Shown here: positions 20,730 through 31,483 of the stretch, in pieces
Position numbering within the stretch: the stretch's first letter is position 1
Layout: the number at the start of each line of letters is the position of its first letter
Assembly: GCA_001692895.1 (NCBI GenBank)
Contig: KV748200.1
Span: forward strand, 1,686,914 to 1,750,913
Source of the DNA: Cenococcum geophilum 1.58
Taxonomy: Eukaryota; Ascomycota; Dothideomycetes; Gloniales; Gloniaceae
Direction of reading: 5' to 3'
DNA: 64,000 bases
Translations under genes and position numbers: made by a program
The notes under the pieces: generated by a model
The model's input: the letters and a program-made list of their open reading frames with translations, nothing else
Told to the model about the DNA's origin: nothing
Databases searched by the model: none

Positions 20730-22190
20730 TGAATCAGAAGTTGGTCAGGATTCAAACTTTCTATGGTAATACTGAAATGCTAGGGAATATGAAAGACTGA
20801 TAATAAGGTCAAGACGGCGAATAATTGAAGCTAGGGAATAACAGTCTCGGCTGATTTTAGATGGTGAGGTGCAAACGATATATACGAAATTATCATCAGT
20901 GGAAGCTCCTAGTCTTGAAGAGGAAGCAATCCAGCACGACATGAAGGGGTGCCAGTCTAGAGTACGTGATAGGTTCAGAGAAGATGAAGTGAGCTAAGGA
21001 GCGGTTGCTGAGAATAGGAAACTGTTAGCCAGCTTGGCCTCCTGAACAAATGCAAAAAGTGAATGATACCCAATAATCAGACACCTTACGCACCCTCGGT
21101 ATAAGGCAGCCTTGCAATTCGACACAGGGCGGGCATCTGACAGGAGGCGCACACCTTAAGGTTTGTTGCGCCTATTGCCACATGGTAGGCCCAGCCGGAT
21201 GACAACGAAACATGTGTGCGAAATCTCCGCCGTGCACTGACCCAGCCCGTGGGCACCGTCTTTGTGGCGAACATTCCGCAGTTCGCGATAGAAGCCTTGA
21301 GCGTACTAGACCGCGTGAATTGATTGCGTGCATGCTAGTGCAGGACACCTTCCCCTACGAGACGTACTGACTCAAGTTAGAGAGAGTTACGCTAAGCACC
21401 AGGCATCGATTGAGCCAGGCTAACCACGCCAATGCAGACAAGAATCGGCGTGGAGGTGAAAGAAGTTAAAAAATGGAATATTGTGGAAGCTCGATGGTCG
21501 TTGGATCGAAAGTTAGCGATTTTGTCAGCAAGTATGGTGGAAGCGATCTACGCGGTAACAGGAACACGAGACATCGCGGTCGTTCCTGCAGTCTTCTCTT
21601 TCTTTGGAGTTATCTCGGGGCGATGGCGCGATTATGTGATACAAGCTAAAAGAGAGGATCCCGTTCCGCGAGGGAGACTTCGGCACGGTTCCAAGAAAGC
21701 CCAGAAAACAAACAACACGGCGTAGGGCTGAAGAACAGATCCTCGGTTTGTGTCAAAATCAGTAATCTCGGAGTAATAAACAAAACTTGCAACCCACATC
21801 CCCATCGCTTGGTATTTCTTGGTGCTGTTGCAACTGGAGCAATCGGAAAAATGGAATGTCTAAAGGACGATGCACAACAACGTCAACCTCACCAACAGCG
21901 AGCCATGCGTGACATAAGCAGTGATGCAACGGGCGCTTGGAGCATGTCTTGGCTCACCCACAATTCCGCCTCCTGGCGCGCCTCTTAGCACATCTCAGCG
22001 AATCCATGCATGCCGATGAGCTTCGCATTCTTGCATTCCTAACACCCTTCAAAGCGCCGTACTTTGGCATACCCTGAAAACGCGGCGGCTACCACTGCGC
22101 AATGTCCCCTTGAGACGCAATTTTTCCGCACTACCCCGTAAACAGTCTGCTTGTGTGCAAAGGGCCACGAGACACCAACATGACCCTTTG
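20730..22190. other. 1.4-kb intergenic region between divergent genes
   Basis: Contains the promoters of the hypothetical protein (-) and the vezatin-domain gene (+). A 97-codon plus-strand frame (21432-21725) has no recognisable motif, so it is not called. I see no repeats. Confidence 0.45.
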
Positions 22191-24263
22191 ATGGAGAACA
22201 TCATCTACGAAGACTCGCCTCTGGCCGAGTTTCTAGAAGGTACGAATAAATATGCATACTTGCTTCTCTCCAAGTGCGAAGCGGGTCTGGCTCAGGAACC
22301 TGATGCTTGGTATAGGTGAAGGCAGAGGGCGTGCTTCATCCCAGGATGCCTCCGAACCAGCCTCACCTGTGGAGCAGGGTTTTGCACCTCGGGGGCCATC
22401 TATGCTGCATTCAAGGATCAAGGGCAGGCTACCGCAGCCTCTACGGGTGCAGATTACGCATAATACACCCGTTGCGAGGATACACAGCGCCTGCTCAGTA
22501 AGTCCCGAATACTGCAATGACCTTTCAGCATTTGCTAATATCGGAACCCCTCAGAAAGCCGTGAACTCCAGACTTGGCCGGGCTGACAACCAACGATTCC
22601 TAGAACATTTCCGATACCTCATAGTTGCATCTCAGCTTCTTGGTGAACACACAGGGCAAGGGGCTTTCAGAGCAGCGGCGATTCCCCATTTCGATCCTAG
22701 CACACAATCCCAGTCTCCTGGATATAAGGATACTTCCACGAGCCTAACTGGTGCCTTATTGACAGGAGCAGCAGCTTTCCTGCTAGTTTGGTTGCTACAC
22801 TGGTCTAGGAGCAAGCCGACTGGTCTCAGCAAAGGGCGATTGTTCCTCGTCTTCTTGGCTTTTGTAGTAGTTGCCGTAATATGCTACGCGTACATGAGGC
22901 GACAATGGCTTCAATATCTAAGACAGCAAGCTGTTGAGGCGGCTTCTGTTCTTGTTGCCAACCTACAGTCATTTGACACTTGCACGTCATCAGGTCTAGC
23001 ACTAGTACAAGAAGTCGAACTTGTTTCTAGAGGCTATCGACTGTAAGGCTCCCCTTGTGTGTCTCGGGATTTCCAAGTCTCTCATAGCTGACCATTCAAC
23101 AGGAGCAGCCCACTCCCACCTATCACGAGACTCGAAGAGAAAGGACAAGCCCGTCGATGTCACCAGCTACGTCGTAGTCTTCGAAGCGCATTTGCTGAGG
23201 CTATTCCAATAGTAGTAGAGCAATGTAGGATATTACGGCAACTTATCGAAGAAGACGATTTGGAGAAGTATTTCGACGTTTACGACATAAACAACCCCGA
23301 TCTTCAAGCAGCGGCGCAAGGATTTTCAGAATCCGAGTTTGAAGACGCAGAGACATTAAAAGCCCTTCGAATTCTCCAATATCGGTTCTCCATTCTTAGA
23401 CGAGTATTTCTGTGCTCTCTCCTAGCACTTGAAGCGGATGGAGGAAAGCCAGACTTTGCTCGATGGCGCATAGCTGTGAATGTTATGGAGACCACAGCTG
23501 TCTCTACAGGCAAATGGGCCGAGAAGATAAATCGAACCTTAGGCGAGGAAGAGCGTACGTATATTCACTGAATTATTCTCGAGCGTGGCTAAATTTAGAC
23601 GCAGAATTCACAATCCCCTCACCGCAAAAAGTCCAGCCAAATCCTGCACGAGAAAGACTACGCGCTTCGGTCCGCAAACTAAGCTCGCTATCTCAAGGTA
23701 TTAGAGGGCTTCAGGCTAAAATGCAAATTTTGCGTGAAGAGTCCAATAAAAATCTAGAAGATTCAGAGGATGTGACAGAACTGGGTTCAAGCCTTATGAC
23801 GCAATACGAGTCAATCGGAGCAGACCTAAAGAGTCTCATTCAAGCTTGGGAAACAGGTAAAGCCGCATTAGCCCTAAATATTGACAGACATGAGCGTCGT
23901 GTTTCTCAAGCCTCAAGTGGGATGCGCTCACCAGCCCCGAGTCTGGGAGGCTTGACAGCAGTAGAGGAAGGCAGCCCCTCAGACGCATTACGAGCATTGA
24001 ACGGGGACACTCCATCACATTCTGGTCCTCCTAGTGTCTCTGGCAGCAACTCCGACGAGGAAATCTTCGAAGCAATTGCAATTCCTCGGCGACGCAAAAC
24101 TCTCTCCCGTGAAGAGCGAATGATGAAGATACAAGAAGATCGCGCACGTCAGGCCGCTTTTCGGGAGCAAAGGGAGGCCAGCAACAATATGCTCAAGGAA
24201 CTTGAGTCTGTGATAAACCTCCGGCCTCAGCGTCCTCATTCCGGGCGTGTTACATCGATATAA
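22191..24263 (+). CDS. Vezatin-domain (myosin-binding) membrane protein, 630 aa
   Basis: Fungal members of the vezatin family are membrane proteins thought to bind unconventional myosin, in yeasts linked to peroxisome or organelle inheritance. Exons: 22191-22239, 22316-23042, 23103-23554, 23599-24263 (1893 nt in frame; introns 76, 60 and 44 bp). The start MENIIYEDSPLAEFLEG matches the family N-terminus as I recall it; an in-frame ATG at 22110 is less likely. Features: basic linker to about 110, FLEHFRYLIVASQLL, two membrane segments (about 159-178 and 190-210), then YMRRQWLQYLRQQAVE and LALVQEVELVSRGYRLSSPL, LEKYFDVYDI and GFSESEFEDAETL. The C-terminal third is predicted coiled coil and ends in a charged helix. 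Function in this species is inferred. Confidence 0.85.
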
Positions 24264-24290
24264 TGAAAACACTGGCAACACTATGATTTT

Positions 24291-24590
24291 CTTTTATCAC
24301 GGCAACTAGGCGCACAGGGCGCATATATATTTAGTTCATCAAGGTGAAAGTCGGGCGTAAATTCTAGACATTCGTTCGGATTTAGAGCGGCATTTTTTCT
24401 GGTCGATATCTCAACAAGCTGATCTTCAAGATCATCAGATACCCGTCTATACATTTCCAATTATTTTAACATTCTACTCAGGCTCCGTTGATTTGATTCG
24501 CTTGTACTAAAACGTTCCGAGAGCAGCCACTTTACAGTCATTTCATTGAATTCATCATAACCAAAAAATTGTGCCTATCAATGCTGCCGG
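24291..24590 (-). pseudogene. Possible unrecognised coding remnant, convergent with the vezatin gene
   Basis: On the minus strand a protein-like reading runs about 95 codons: FFGYDEFNEMTVKWLL, SESNQRSLSRMLK, a TAA stop, then LEMYRRVSDDLEDQLVEIS, NPNECLEFTPDFHLDELNI, ending with TAG at 24291-24293. It is charged, helical and unlike random translation, but one stop breaks it and no start or upstream exon was found. It could be the last exon of a gene with an unseen splice, a pseudogene, or chance. I do not recognise a family. Confidence 0.3.
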
Positions 24591-24593
24591 ACT

Positions 24594-25528
24594 AGAGAAA
24601 CCTACACCAAAAAAAATTCTTGCCATTATTGCTACAAGCATCAAAAATGGAAAAAGATACTTTTCTCCGCAAATCTTCCCCACAAAATCAATACATTTCT
24701 CTAATTTAGTCTAGCCTTGCTTCGTGCCGCGCGCCACCCCTGGTCTTCCACACTGCTATCCCACTATGCTTATACATCATCGCTAAACTTACTAAAACAT
24801 CGCTCTTCTCGACTTTTGCTTCGAAAAACCATTCGAGGAATGTGCTATCCGACAGAACTTTATGTCGAAAGATCCGTCGCAGGAACCCCGGACCACGCGG
24901 CCGCTACAGAATGATGTGGTACTGTTGCGGATGAGATAGAGTTAAAATATACGGGGACAGTTACATGGTGCCTGCATCACACCTTCATGAAAGGTGAGAA
25001 ATGGTGAGAGGCCCTGATTTTTGAGGACACTGAGCTAGTGTTAGGGCGTTTGAAGCAACTCGGTGGCAGCTAGTCGTTCGTCTTTGAATTGAGCAGATCC
25101 GAGCCGGAGTTGCGTAGATAACTGGGACGACAGTTACTGATGTTGCATTTAGGACCGATAAGATTCTACATCTCTGAATACGAGGTGGCTCTTACGATGA
25201 TTTTAATGCCTAATTTCGCAACGAGCGCTTCTAATCAGGCTTGCAGGCAAACGTCGGGGTCCTTTGGCTGACTCTTAGCCACTCCGGTTAACGAACGTAT
25301 TGGCGGCTCGTGTGGCGAGGTGGTGGGCCATGACGCCGCATGCAGATGGTGTGAAAAGCTGTGGCTTCGTGAAATCTAATTGGGCGACGGCTACACGAAT
25401 GAAGTGTAATGAGGCACGGTTCTGGGAGCCTACTCATGCCCCAAATTCCTAGCCTCACATAATTAAAGTATAAAACGTAAACCTAACGCCCTCCCTTATA
25501 TGCAGAACTACCAACCCAGTCCTTCACA
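24594..25528. other. Intergenic region, nothing recognised
   Basis: Moderately AT-rich up to about 24.7 kb, then mixed. No reliable gene. A TATA-like AAAGTATAAAA lies near 25465, about 60 bp before the next gene. Confidence 0.4.
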
Positions 25529-25989
25529 ATGGGTGTTTCAATTTCCACTTTCTCTGCGAATATTTACGCAACTGTCAAGGCCAGCCTAGCTCAACTCGCC
25601 CGCGCCGTGCTTCCTAGTCCGGTAATCCGTTACGTGGTCGCACATCCTATTCGGACATTCTTTCACGCCTTAAGCGGTCTCACGTTGCTGTTTCCAGGCC
25701 TGATGACCGTGCCACTGCTTTCAGCATTTGGATGGACAGCTTTAGGCCCAAGAGCTGGTAAACAATGAAAATGGTTCGCCGGTGGCCCCCATTGCTAACA
25801 CCATTCTTAGCCTCTTTTGCCAGCATGGCTCAATCAGGAATAGGAAGCTTGCAGGCTGGTAGTGCATTGTCGACACTGCAGAGTGCAGCGATGGGTGGAT
25901 ATGGCACTGCTGCTGTATTGGGAGCTACAAGGGCTTTAGTGGTCGTTTCGGAGGGCGTGGTAGCGGTAATAAAGAGACGTTCAGAATGA
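25529..25989 (+). CDS. IFI6/ISG12-like small hydrophobic protein, 135 aa
   Basis: Two exons, 25529-25757 and 25811-25989 (408 nt), with a 53-bp intron (GTAAAC...TCTTAG). The central part, FPGLMTVPLLSAFGWTALGPRA, then ASMAQSGIGSLQAGSALSTL and QSAAMGGYG, matches the Gly/Ala-rich hydrophobic core of the interferon-alpha-inducible 6-16 family (FPG....P.L..LG........A...QS.IG.V.AGS.F..LQS.GA.G.G). In animals these are mitochondrial or ER membrane proteins affecting apoptosis; fungal members are uncharacterised to my knowledge. The N-terminus is a possible amphipathic or membrane-directing segment. Ends in RRSE. Role unknown; family call from motif recall. Confidence 0.7.
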
Positions 25990-27413
25990 GAAGAGGGCTG
26001 TTCAACGATTTAGTGGGAAAGAGCCCTGACTGTAGTGTAGGCTAACCTAACGCAATGAAGACAAATTGGCTGAATGCTGAAAAGAGCTCACTGAAAGCGC
26101 AAAATCGTGGGCTCGAAGCTTAGAGTCAGCAACGAGTTACATATAACATTTTACTCTTCTTATTTACTCTTCTTATCTTCCAATCCAACCAGAACTTCAT
26201 GAGTGATAACTAGATAAGATGACTTTTATAAAGAAGAAGTTCATGTGGTCTCGGATATAAGTGTTCAATATCCACTGCCTTCTGACCGTAGATTCCAGTG
26301 CTAAACTGATAGAGCACTTCCACGATACATACTATGGTACCCGGCCGAAGTTTTGTACATCGTCAATGCGCTTACGAGGGCCAAAGAGGCTTGAAATCTA
26401 TTCAATTACTAATCAGAATCTAGTAAATCCACCTTGCGCAGCGATTACTACCTATATTGATTGGTGTATTTTTGTCGGGTGGCGCTGGCAGGGCCCCCCG
26501 TAAGCGCATTGACAATGTACAAAACTTCGGCCGGGTACCATAGTATGTGTTTCTCCCACAGCTCTCGAAGCCGCCTGTGAGCATCGCAAGAACTCCAAAG
26601 AACATAGCAAGCTCGAAGCAAGCCCTGAGATGATTAGGCTGAGTTGTGAGGGGCTATGGCGTTCTTGGCGGCACCGCTCAGTGCGCCTTCAGCTCTGCCC
26701 TTGCCGTCTGAGTCGCTTACTGAGATAAGGATACGCAGCTGTCTCGGTATCCGTTATGTAATCCATGTTTTATATAAGCAATATTAATGCAGCTATTCAT
26801 TAATAAAATTGATATCGTTGACAACTGCGCTTCGCATAACTAACTAATCATATTAGTTGCATTCCGTTCATTTTTACGAAAAACTCATGATAACATCATG
26901 AGTTCGGACACGGTAGTAGATATACAATCATCTGCGTATACTGTGTCATAGTGCAAAGCCGGCACGTGCGTGGCGGCCATCGAACTTTCGCCTTAAATGT
27001 GAGTCACTAATCAATGGTGCGATCATGAATTGATGCCTCCCCATCGGACAACGCTGAAAATTAGAGGAAGCTCTCCTTGGCATTCTTATCCTGCACTGAC
27101 TGTATTGATTCGATAAGCATATGTTCCTTGAAAATGGTGGTGGCGTTGCAAGGATGGAGAACACATGAGCGAAATTTCGCCTTAATTTCGCCTGGTTCGC
27201 CTTGTGGAGTGATCAGGCAATCATCTTTGACGTCTACCTTGCGCACTCGTCGACGATGCAGCTGGTTGGTATATAGCTAGCCATCGTTGCCGCTGGGGAT
27301 ATCTTGCATTGTTTCCATTTCAACACATCAAGAACAACGCTAGTGAGACCATATTCCTTCTTCGTGGCATTGCCGCTCATCTCTTGTCCGTAGCGCCTTC
27401 TGCTCTAAAAGTC
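25990..27413. other. Intergenic region with one inverted-repeat structure
   Basis: No gene is recognised over 1.4 kb. The only structure is the pair of 50-bp arms at 26327-26376 and 26499-26548 and a small perfect hairpin (10-bp stem AACTCATGAT, 3-base loop) at 26882-26904. Confidence 0.45.
26327..26548. repeat. 50-bp inverted repeat around a 122-bp spacer
   Basis: Left arm 26327-26376 begins ACATACTATGGTACCCGG; right arm 26499-26548 is its reverse complement with one mismatch (49/50). The spacer is unique and has no open frame. It could be a very small non-autonomous transposon (222 bp with 50-bp TIRs) or a hairpin RNA. No clear target-site duplication. Confidence 0.7.
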
Positions 27414-29493
27414 ATGTATACGCCAACTACTTCCGGTGATCCTTTCGAGTCTACTAAAAGGACTTGGGATGAGGACTGGCTGCCTCTCCCAGCATTTATC
27501 ACTACTCACTTTCTCTCGGATATGACCCCTGCTTTTGGTCTCAGCTGCCAGCCCCTTAAGAGCATTCCAGACCAAAATGGGTTGCAATCCAACACGAGCC
27601 TCGTCAGCAAGGATTCATCTGCTGTCAGTAGCCCTCCGTGCGGGGCTTCATCCAATCAAATACAAGCCGGACTAGTTGATGCCCACACTGAATCCTTCAA
27701 GAGCTCATTGGGCTCACCAGCACCTTTGCGAACGAGGAGCCGGCCTGTTCCCAATGAATCAATTAACCCCTACTTCTTTAGTAGATTTAGTAGACATAGC
27801 AATGTCTTTAGGGAATGTTTCTTTAGTCTTAGTCTTACGGAAGTGATGGAGCGACGACGTGAGCGACGACGTCAACGACAACAGCGAGAAGAGGAGCGAC
27901 GACGACAGCGAGAGAGCATCCGTCTTGGAACGAAATCGAAGGAGCTCAAGGCTCTATGGGAATTCCTGATGATAGTTTGGGGACTATTGGATCAAATTAT
28001 CGAGCTTATGCAGACCATTCGTCTCTACATAGCTCTTATTTTGAATGAAGTCTATTCCAGATTCTCCGAATTTCCGGGCGGTATACGACCACCGTGTACA
28101 ACTATGCCCTGGACTATCTGGCCAGCTTTGGTGGTATTATGGGGTGTCTGCTGGATGTTCTATACCCCTCTCAGCCCCGTCGATGAGCACCAGTTGCATC
28201 TTTTGTTGGAGGATGAGGACTGGAGGCTCTTCCCAGGTTCTGGTAAGTGAGAACAGATGCAAATTTTACAGCCAATACCACTGACAATTTATTCCAGAGG
28301 CTTTGTTTAATCCACCGGCTGCACCATTATTGCAATACCAAGACATCTCAGAACAATCAGCATTGCAAGATTTGCCTTCTTCCCCTAACTCCCTAGAGTG
28401 GTTGAACGAGATAGACTTTGCCGACTTTTCGGTTTCCGATGGAAACATAGCTTTTGACACTCTTTTCGAACAAGTTGCTTCACCTAACTCACTCGACAAG
28501 GAGATCTCATCAGATTTTCCACCATTAGTGGAAACCTTTGAAGCCGGTAGCTCAACCCAGCAGCACTCAGATGTTGCTCATGCGGATGACCACATCGCCG
28601 CACCTTTGCCTACTCAAGACTTATTGACGGTATACATTGCAGGAGCCGGCACTCAGGTTGAGCAAACCGCTCTACCTCCCCAGGCGTCGACAACCGCGAC
28701 GAGCTCTACGCAGCTCGAACAGGCTCCTAGAAACTCAGACGGTGATATTATCTGTGACCACGTCGATTGCAGGAACAAGACCCTCGTCTTCGCCAATATC
28801 CGCAATTGGTCGTAAGTCCCCCATATCTTTTCTCCTAATCCATTCATATCTATTCCTCCAACTGAGCTAAACGCACCAAACAGGAAACATAAAAACAAGC
28901 ATGAGCGCCCTTACAGATGTACAATCCCCGGCTGTATCCGGACCCAAGGCTTTGCCGCCAAAGGTGACCAGATACGGCATGAGCGTACTGTTCACAAAAC
29001 ACCCAACAGCGGGGGCAGCAAGCAAGACAGCACCAACACCTTATTTTTCTGCAGTGAGCCGAACTGCCCACGTGGACCTGGAAGTGGGAATGGATTCAGT
29101 CGCAAAGACAATTTAATGCACCACGTGAAGCAGAGACATCAGCGGGTTCTGGCTTCGTCTCGACATGTGAGCGCTTCAACTCAGCTTGACATACAAACAC
29201 CAGTATTGCCGCTACCTGATGACCGGCAAATGGCTTCGCTGGAAGTAGCGCCAAGGAAGCGGAGACATGCATCAGTGAGCCTGACACCAAATGCTGTCGA
29301 CGTCGAGGACACGAATATGAGGAAGAAGTCGAAGCAAGAGGACCGTGATGGGAATGATCATACGGAACCGGCCCCTAGGGAGCGAGCATTAATGAGGGAA
29401 GTTGAGAAGCTGCGCAAAGAGCTCGAGAAAGTGCAAAGAGAGAAAGATATTTTGATGGAGGTTGTTCATCGCTTGAATCAGGGGCCAAGATGA
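27414..29493 (+). CDS. C2H2 zinc-finger protein with a possible transmembrane segment, 650 aa
   Basis: Exons 27414-28242, 28298-28811, 28884-29493 (1953 nt in frame; introns 55 and 72 bp, both GTAAGT donors). The first in-frame ATG is at 27414. The N-terminal 140 residues are Ser/Pro-rich. A very basic Arg/Gln/Glu coiled stretch follows (about 145-165), then KALWEFLMIVWGLLDQII and a hydrophobic segment MPWTIWPALVVLWGVCWMFY (about 231-250). After an acidic Ser/Asp-rich part come three atypical C2H2 fingers (from about 429): CDHVDC..HKNKH, CTIPGC..HERTVH and CSEPNC..HHVKQRH, then a nuclear-type basic patch and a C-terminal coiled coil (about 610-645). The fingers suggest DNA binding. Exon 1 could belong to another gene; only splice-frame continuity joins it. 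Confidence 0.7.
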
Positions 29494-29712
29494 TATAGCG
29501 GGGATGAGGATGAAGGTGAGGGTGGAGTTGGCGTTCTTCTGATTTTCTGATTAGAGATATATTTCCTTCTCTTATGCATCCTTATTTCTCCTTTTTTATT
29601 CTATCTTCTCTAGAAATAAAAGCTCTTAAAATTCGGATTATTCGTTGAATACAATTACGGATAAACATACTCAAGACACCTCAAGCCGCAATCTGCCACA
29701 TAGCATTCTTAT
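29494..29712. other. 3' flank of the zinc-finger gene
   Basis: T-rich stretch with AATAAA at about 29615, a plausible poly(A) signal. No gene. Confidence 0.45.
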
Positions 29713-30023
29713 CTCCTCCTTCCTCCAAGTCGCGAACTACCTCAGTGCCGTGCAGACCTGTAGCATCGGTTCCTGCTTCCATCGCTGGAATCTTGATCCA
29801 ATGGACCAGCCGCTTCAAATGACTTGCGCGTTCCTTTGACGATCTTAGGTGTTGGTCTTATGATCAAGTTCCGTAAGCCTAGTAAGAACGTTTGCTTCAT
29901 TGTCATATGCCAGATCTTCATTCCTTTGCAGGTGGAACCCTGGTCATCTGCGAACAGATCGCCGTGGCAGCAGCATCCCATCAATACGTCGCAGTCCTGC
30001 CTATGAAAGGAATGTTCTATTAA
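29713..30023 (+). pseudogene. Fragment of an MFS siderophore-iron transporter, frameshifted
   Basis: Readings in different frames give consecutive pieces of the siderophore transporter (Sit/Mir/Str) core: SSFLQVANYLSAVQT, SIGSCF, SIAGILIQWTSRFK, then VPLTILGVGLMIKFRKPS, ICQIFI and GGTLVICEQIAVAAASHQYV, ending in TAA at 30021-30023. Frame shifts near 29760 and 29930 (a one-base deletion relative to the family reading) and TGA for the Trp after RFK break it. Both ends of the gene are missing. It lies exactly at the island/repeat border. Confidence 0.75.
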
Positions 30024-31021
30024 CTAGGTAAATAATTTTTTAATTTAAAATAGCTAATTATCTATATTATACTAAGGGGCCTAGTATCGCTATTTTAATT
30101 AAAGATTTAGATTGCTATTCTTTTATAATTATATATATAAGGGAATAAATCCTTATAAGTTCTATTTAAGTACCTAATTAATAAGTAAGGCCTCCTATAT
30201 AGGAGTTAATTGCTATTTATATTGGTGTATAAATTACCTGGTAGCGTGCCACTCGATTAATATAAGTGTACATATATTAGATCCCGCGAGCACTGTCTGT
30301 ATTTTTGGCCTTATGGCGACGTGGAGCGGGACGCGTTACAATTAATCGCTTAAAATTAACAAAGGGACACCGTATATAAGTACAGCTTTTCGTACAGACT
30401 TATAAACACTAGATTTAAAATCTACGATAGCCACTTGTAAGTTCTACTTATTTTAGTCTATATTAATCGATTCGTTATAGAGAAAATAGGTTAATAAATC
30501 GGTGGTTTAATTTTGGTTCGGTGGCCGACTTTAGGGGGTAGGTGAGCTTAGATAATTTATAGCGTTTATAATCTTAGAAGCTATTCGGCGGCCCTTTATA
30601 GGTAAATATATAAAAGAGCTATAGTATATAAGACTGTATAAGACTGCTTTTAGGACTTTCTAAATTTAGTAAAGCTATATTTAGAGGTTTTAGTAATATT
30701 ACTATTAAGATAAGAGAACTATTTTAAGTCTCTTATCTATAAATAGGTGTCGAGGGGCCAAACCTAGCCTCTTAAGTAAAAGGACGGCTGGAAACTACCC
30801 GGCTAAAGAAACCTTACGAGGTTAAGAAAATAGTTAAACATTTTTCCTAATTAGTACTACTTTTGCCGATTCTCTAATTGTATTTACTCTTATTATATAC
30901 CTATTCTTTAGCTATATAGGTTCTTTAGCTATCTAGTTTATTTAGCCGCTTAATTTATCCTAAATATTTAACTTATTAAAGAAAGCTAAGGAGTTATTTG
31001 GTTATAATATAGAGGCCTTAT
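30024..31021. other. AT-rich, RIP-like sequence without a recognisable gene
   Basis: TpA-rich sequence starting abruptly after the transporter fragment. It contains a shortened copy of the ~107-bp repeat (30259-30343). It is the left flank into which gypsy element A inserted; no protein could be read in it. Confidence 0.6.
30259..30343. repeat. ~107-bp dispersed repeat, shortened copy 4
   Basis: Carries TATATTAGATCCCGCG, a TTTTTGGCCTTATGGCGACG core and ends GCGTTACAATT, like the copies near 1.8-2.4 kb, but lacks about 20 bp of the GC-rich centre. Confidence 0.6.
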
Positions 31022-31483
31022 TATTACGGACGCTTTAAGTACGATATTACGACTACTTAGAGAAGAGTCGGAAGAAGCTAGTTAGTTAATACAAGCACGG
31101 TCCAGAATGGAACCCGTGGAACTATATAACGAGGAATAGTAACCAAAGTCACATAACATGCTACGTATTAAATAAGAGGAACAAGAGGAACTTACGTACC
31201 TTACGTATAACACGTACATTATGTACAAGAAGGATTTTATAGGAGTACGGTTATATATTTAAGGACCCTTAATCCCTACCTAGATAGTTCCTTCCTTACA
31301 GTAATTCTTAGAATATAATTAAAGTTAATCTATTAGGCAACCACTCCACCAGTTATTATTACTTATTAACTATTATTTAATACCTATATACCTAGCCTAT
31401 TAATAAGTCTACTGTAGTATCTACTATAAGGCTTTATTATATAATTACTACCACGGTTACGGTTTTAATAAGGAGTTAATAAT

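Noticed and set aside
21432-21725. 97-codon plus-strand frame in the 20.7-22.2 kb gap
   Set aside because: No family signature, no splice support and no neighbouring exon; kept only as intergenic.
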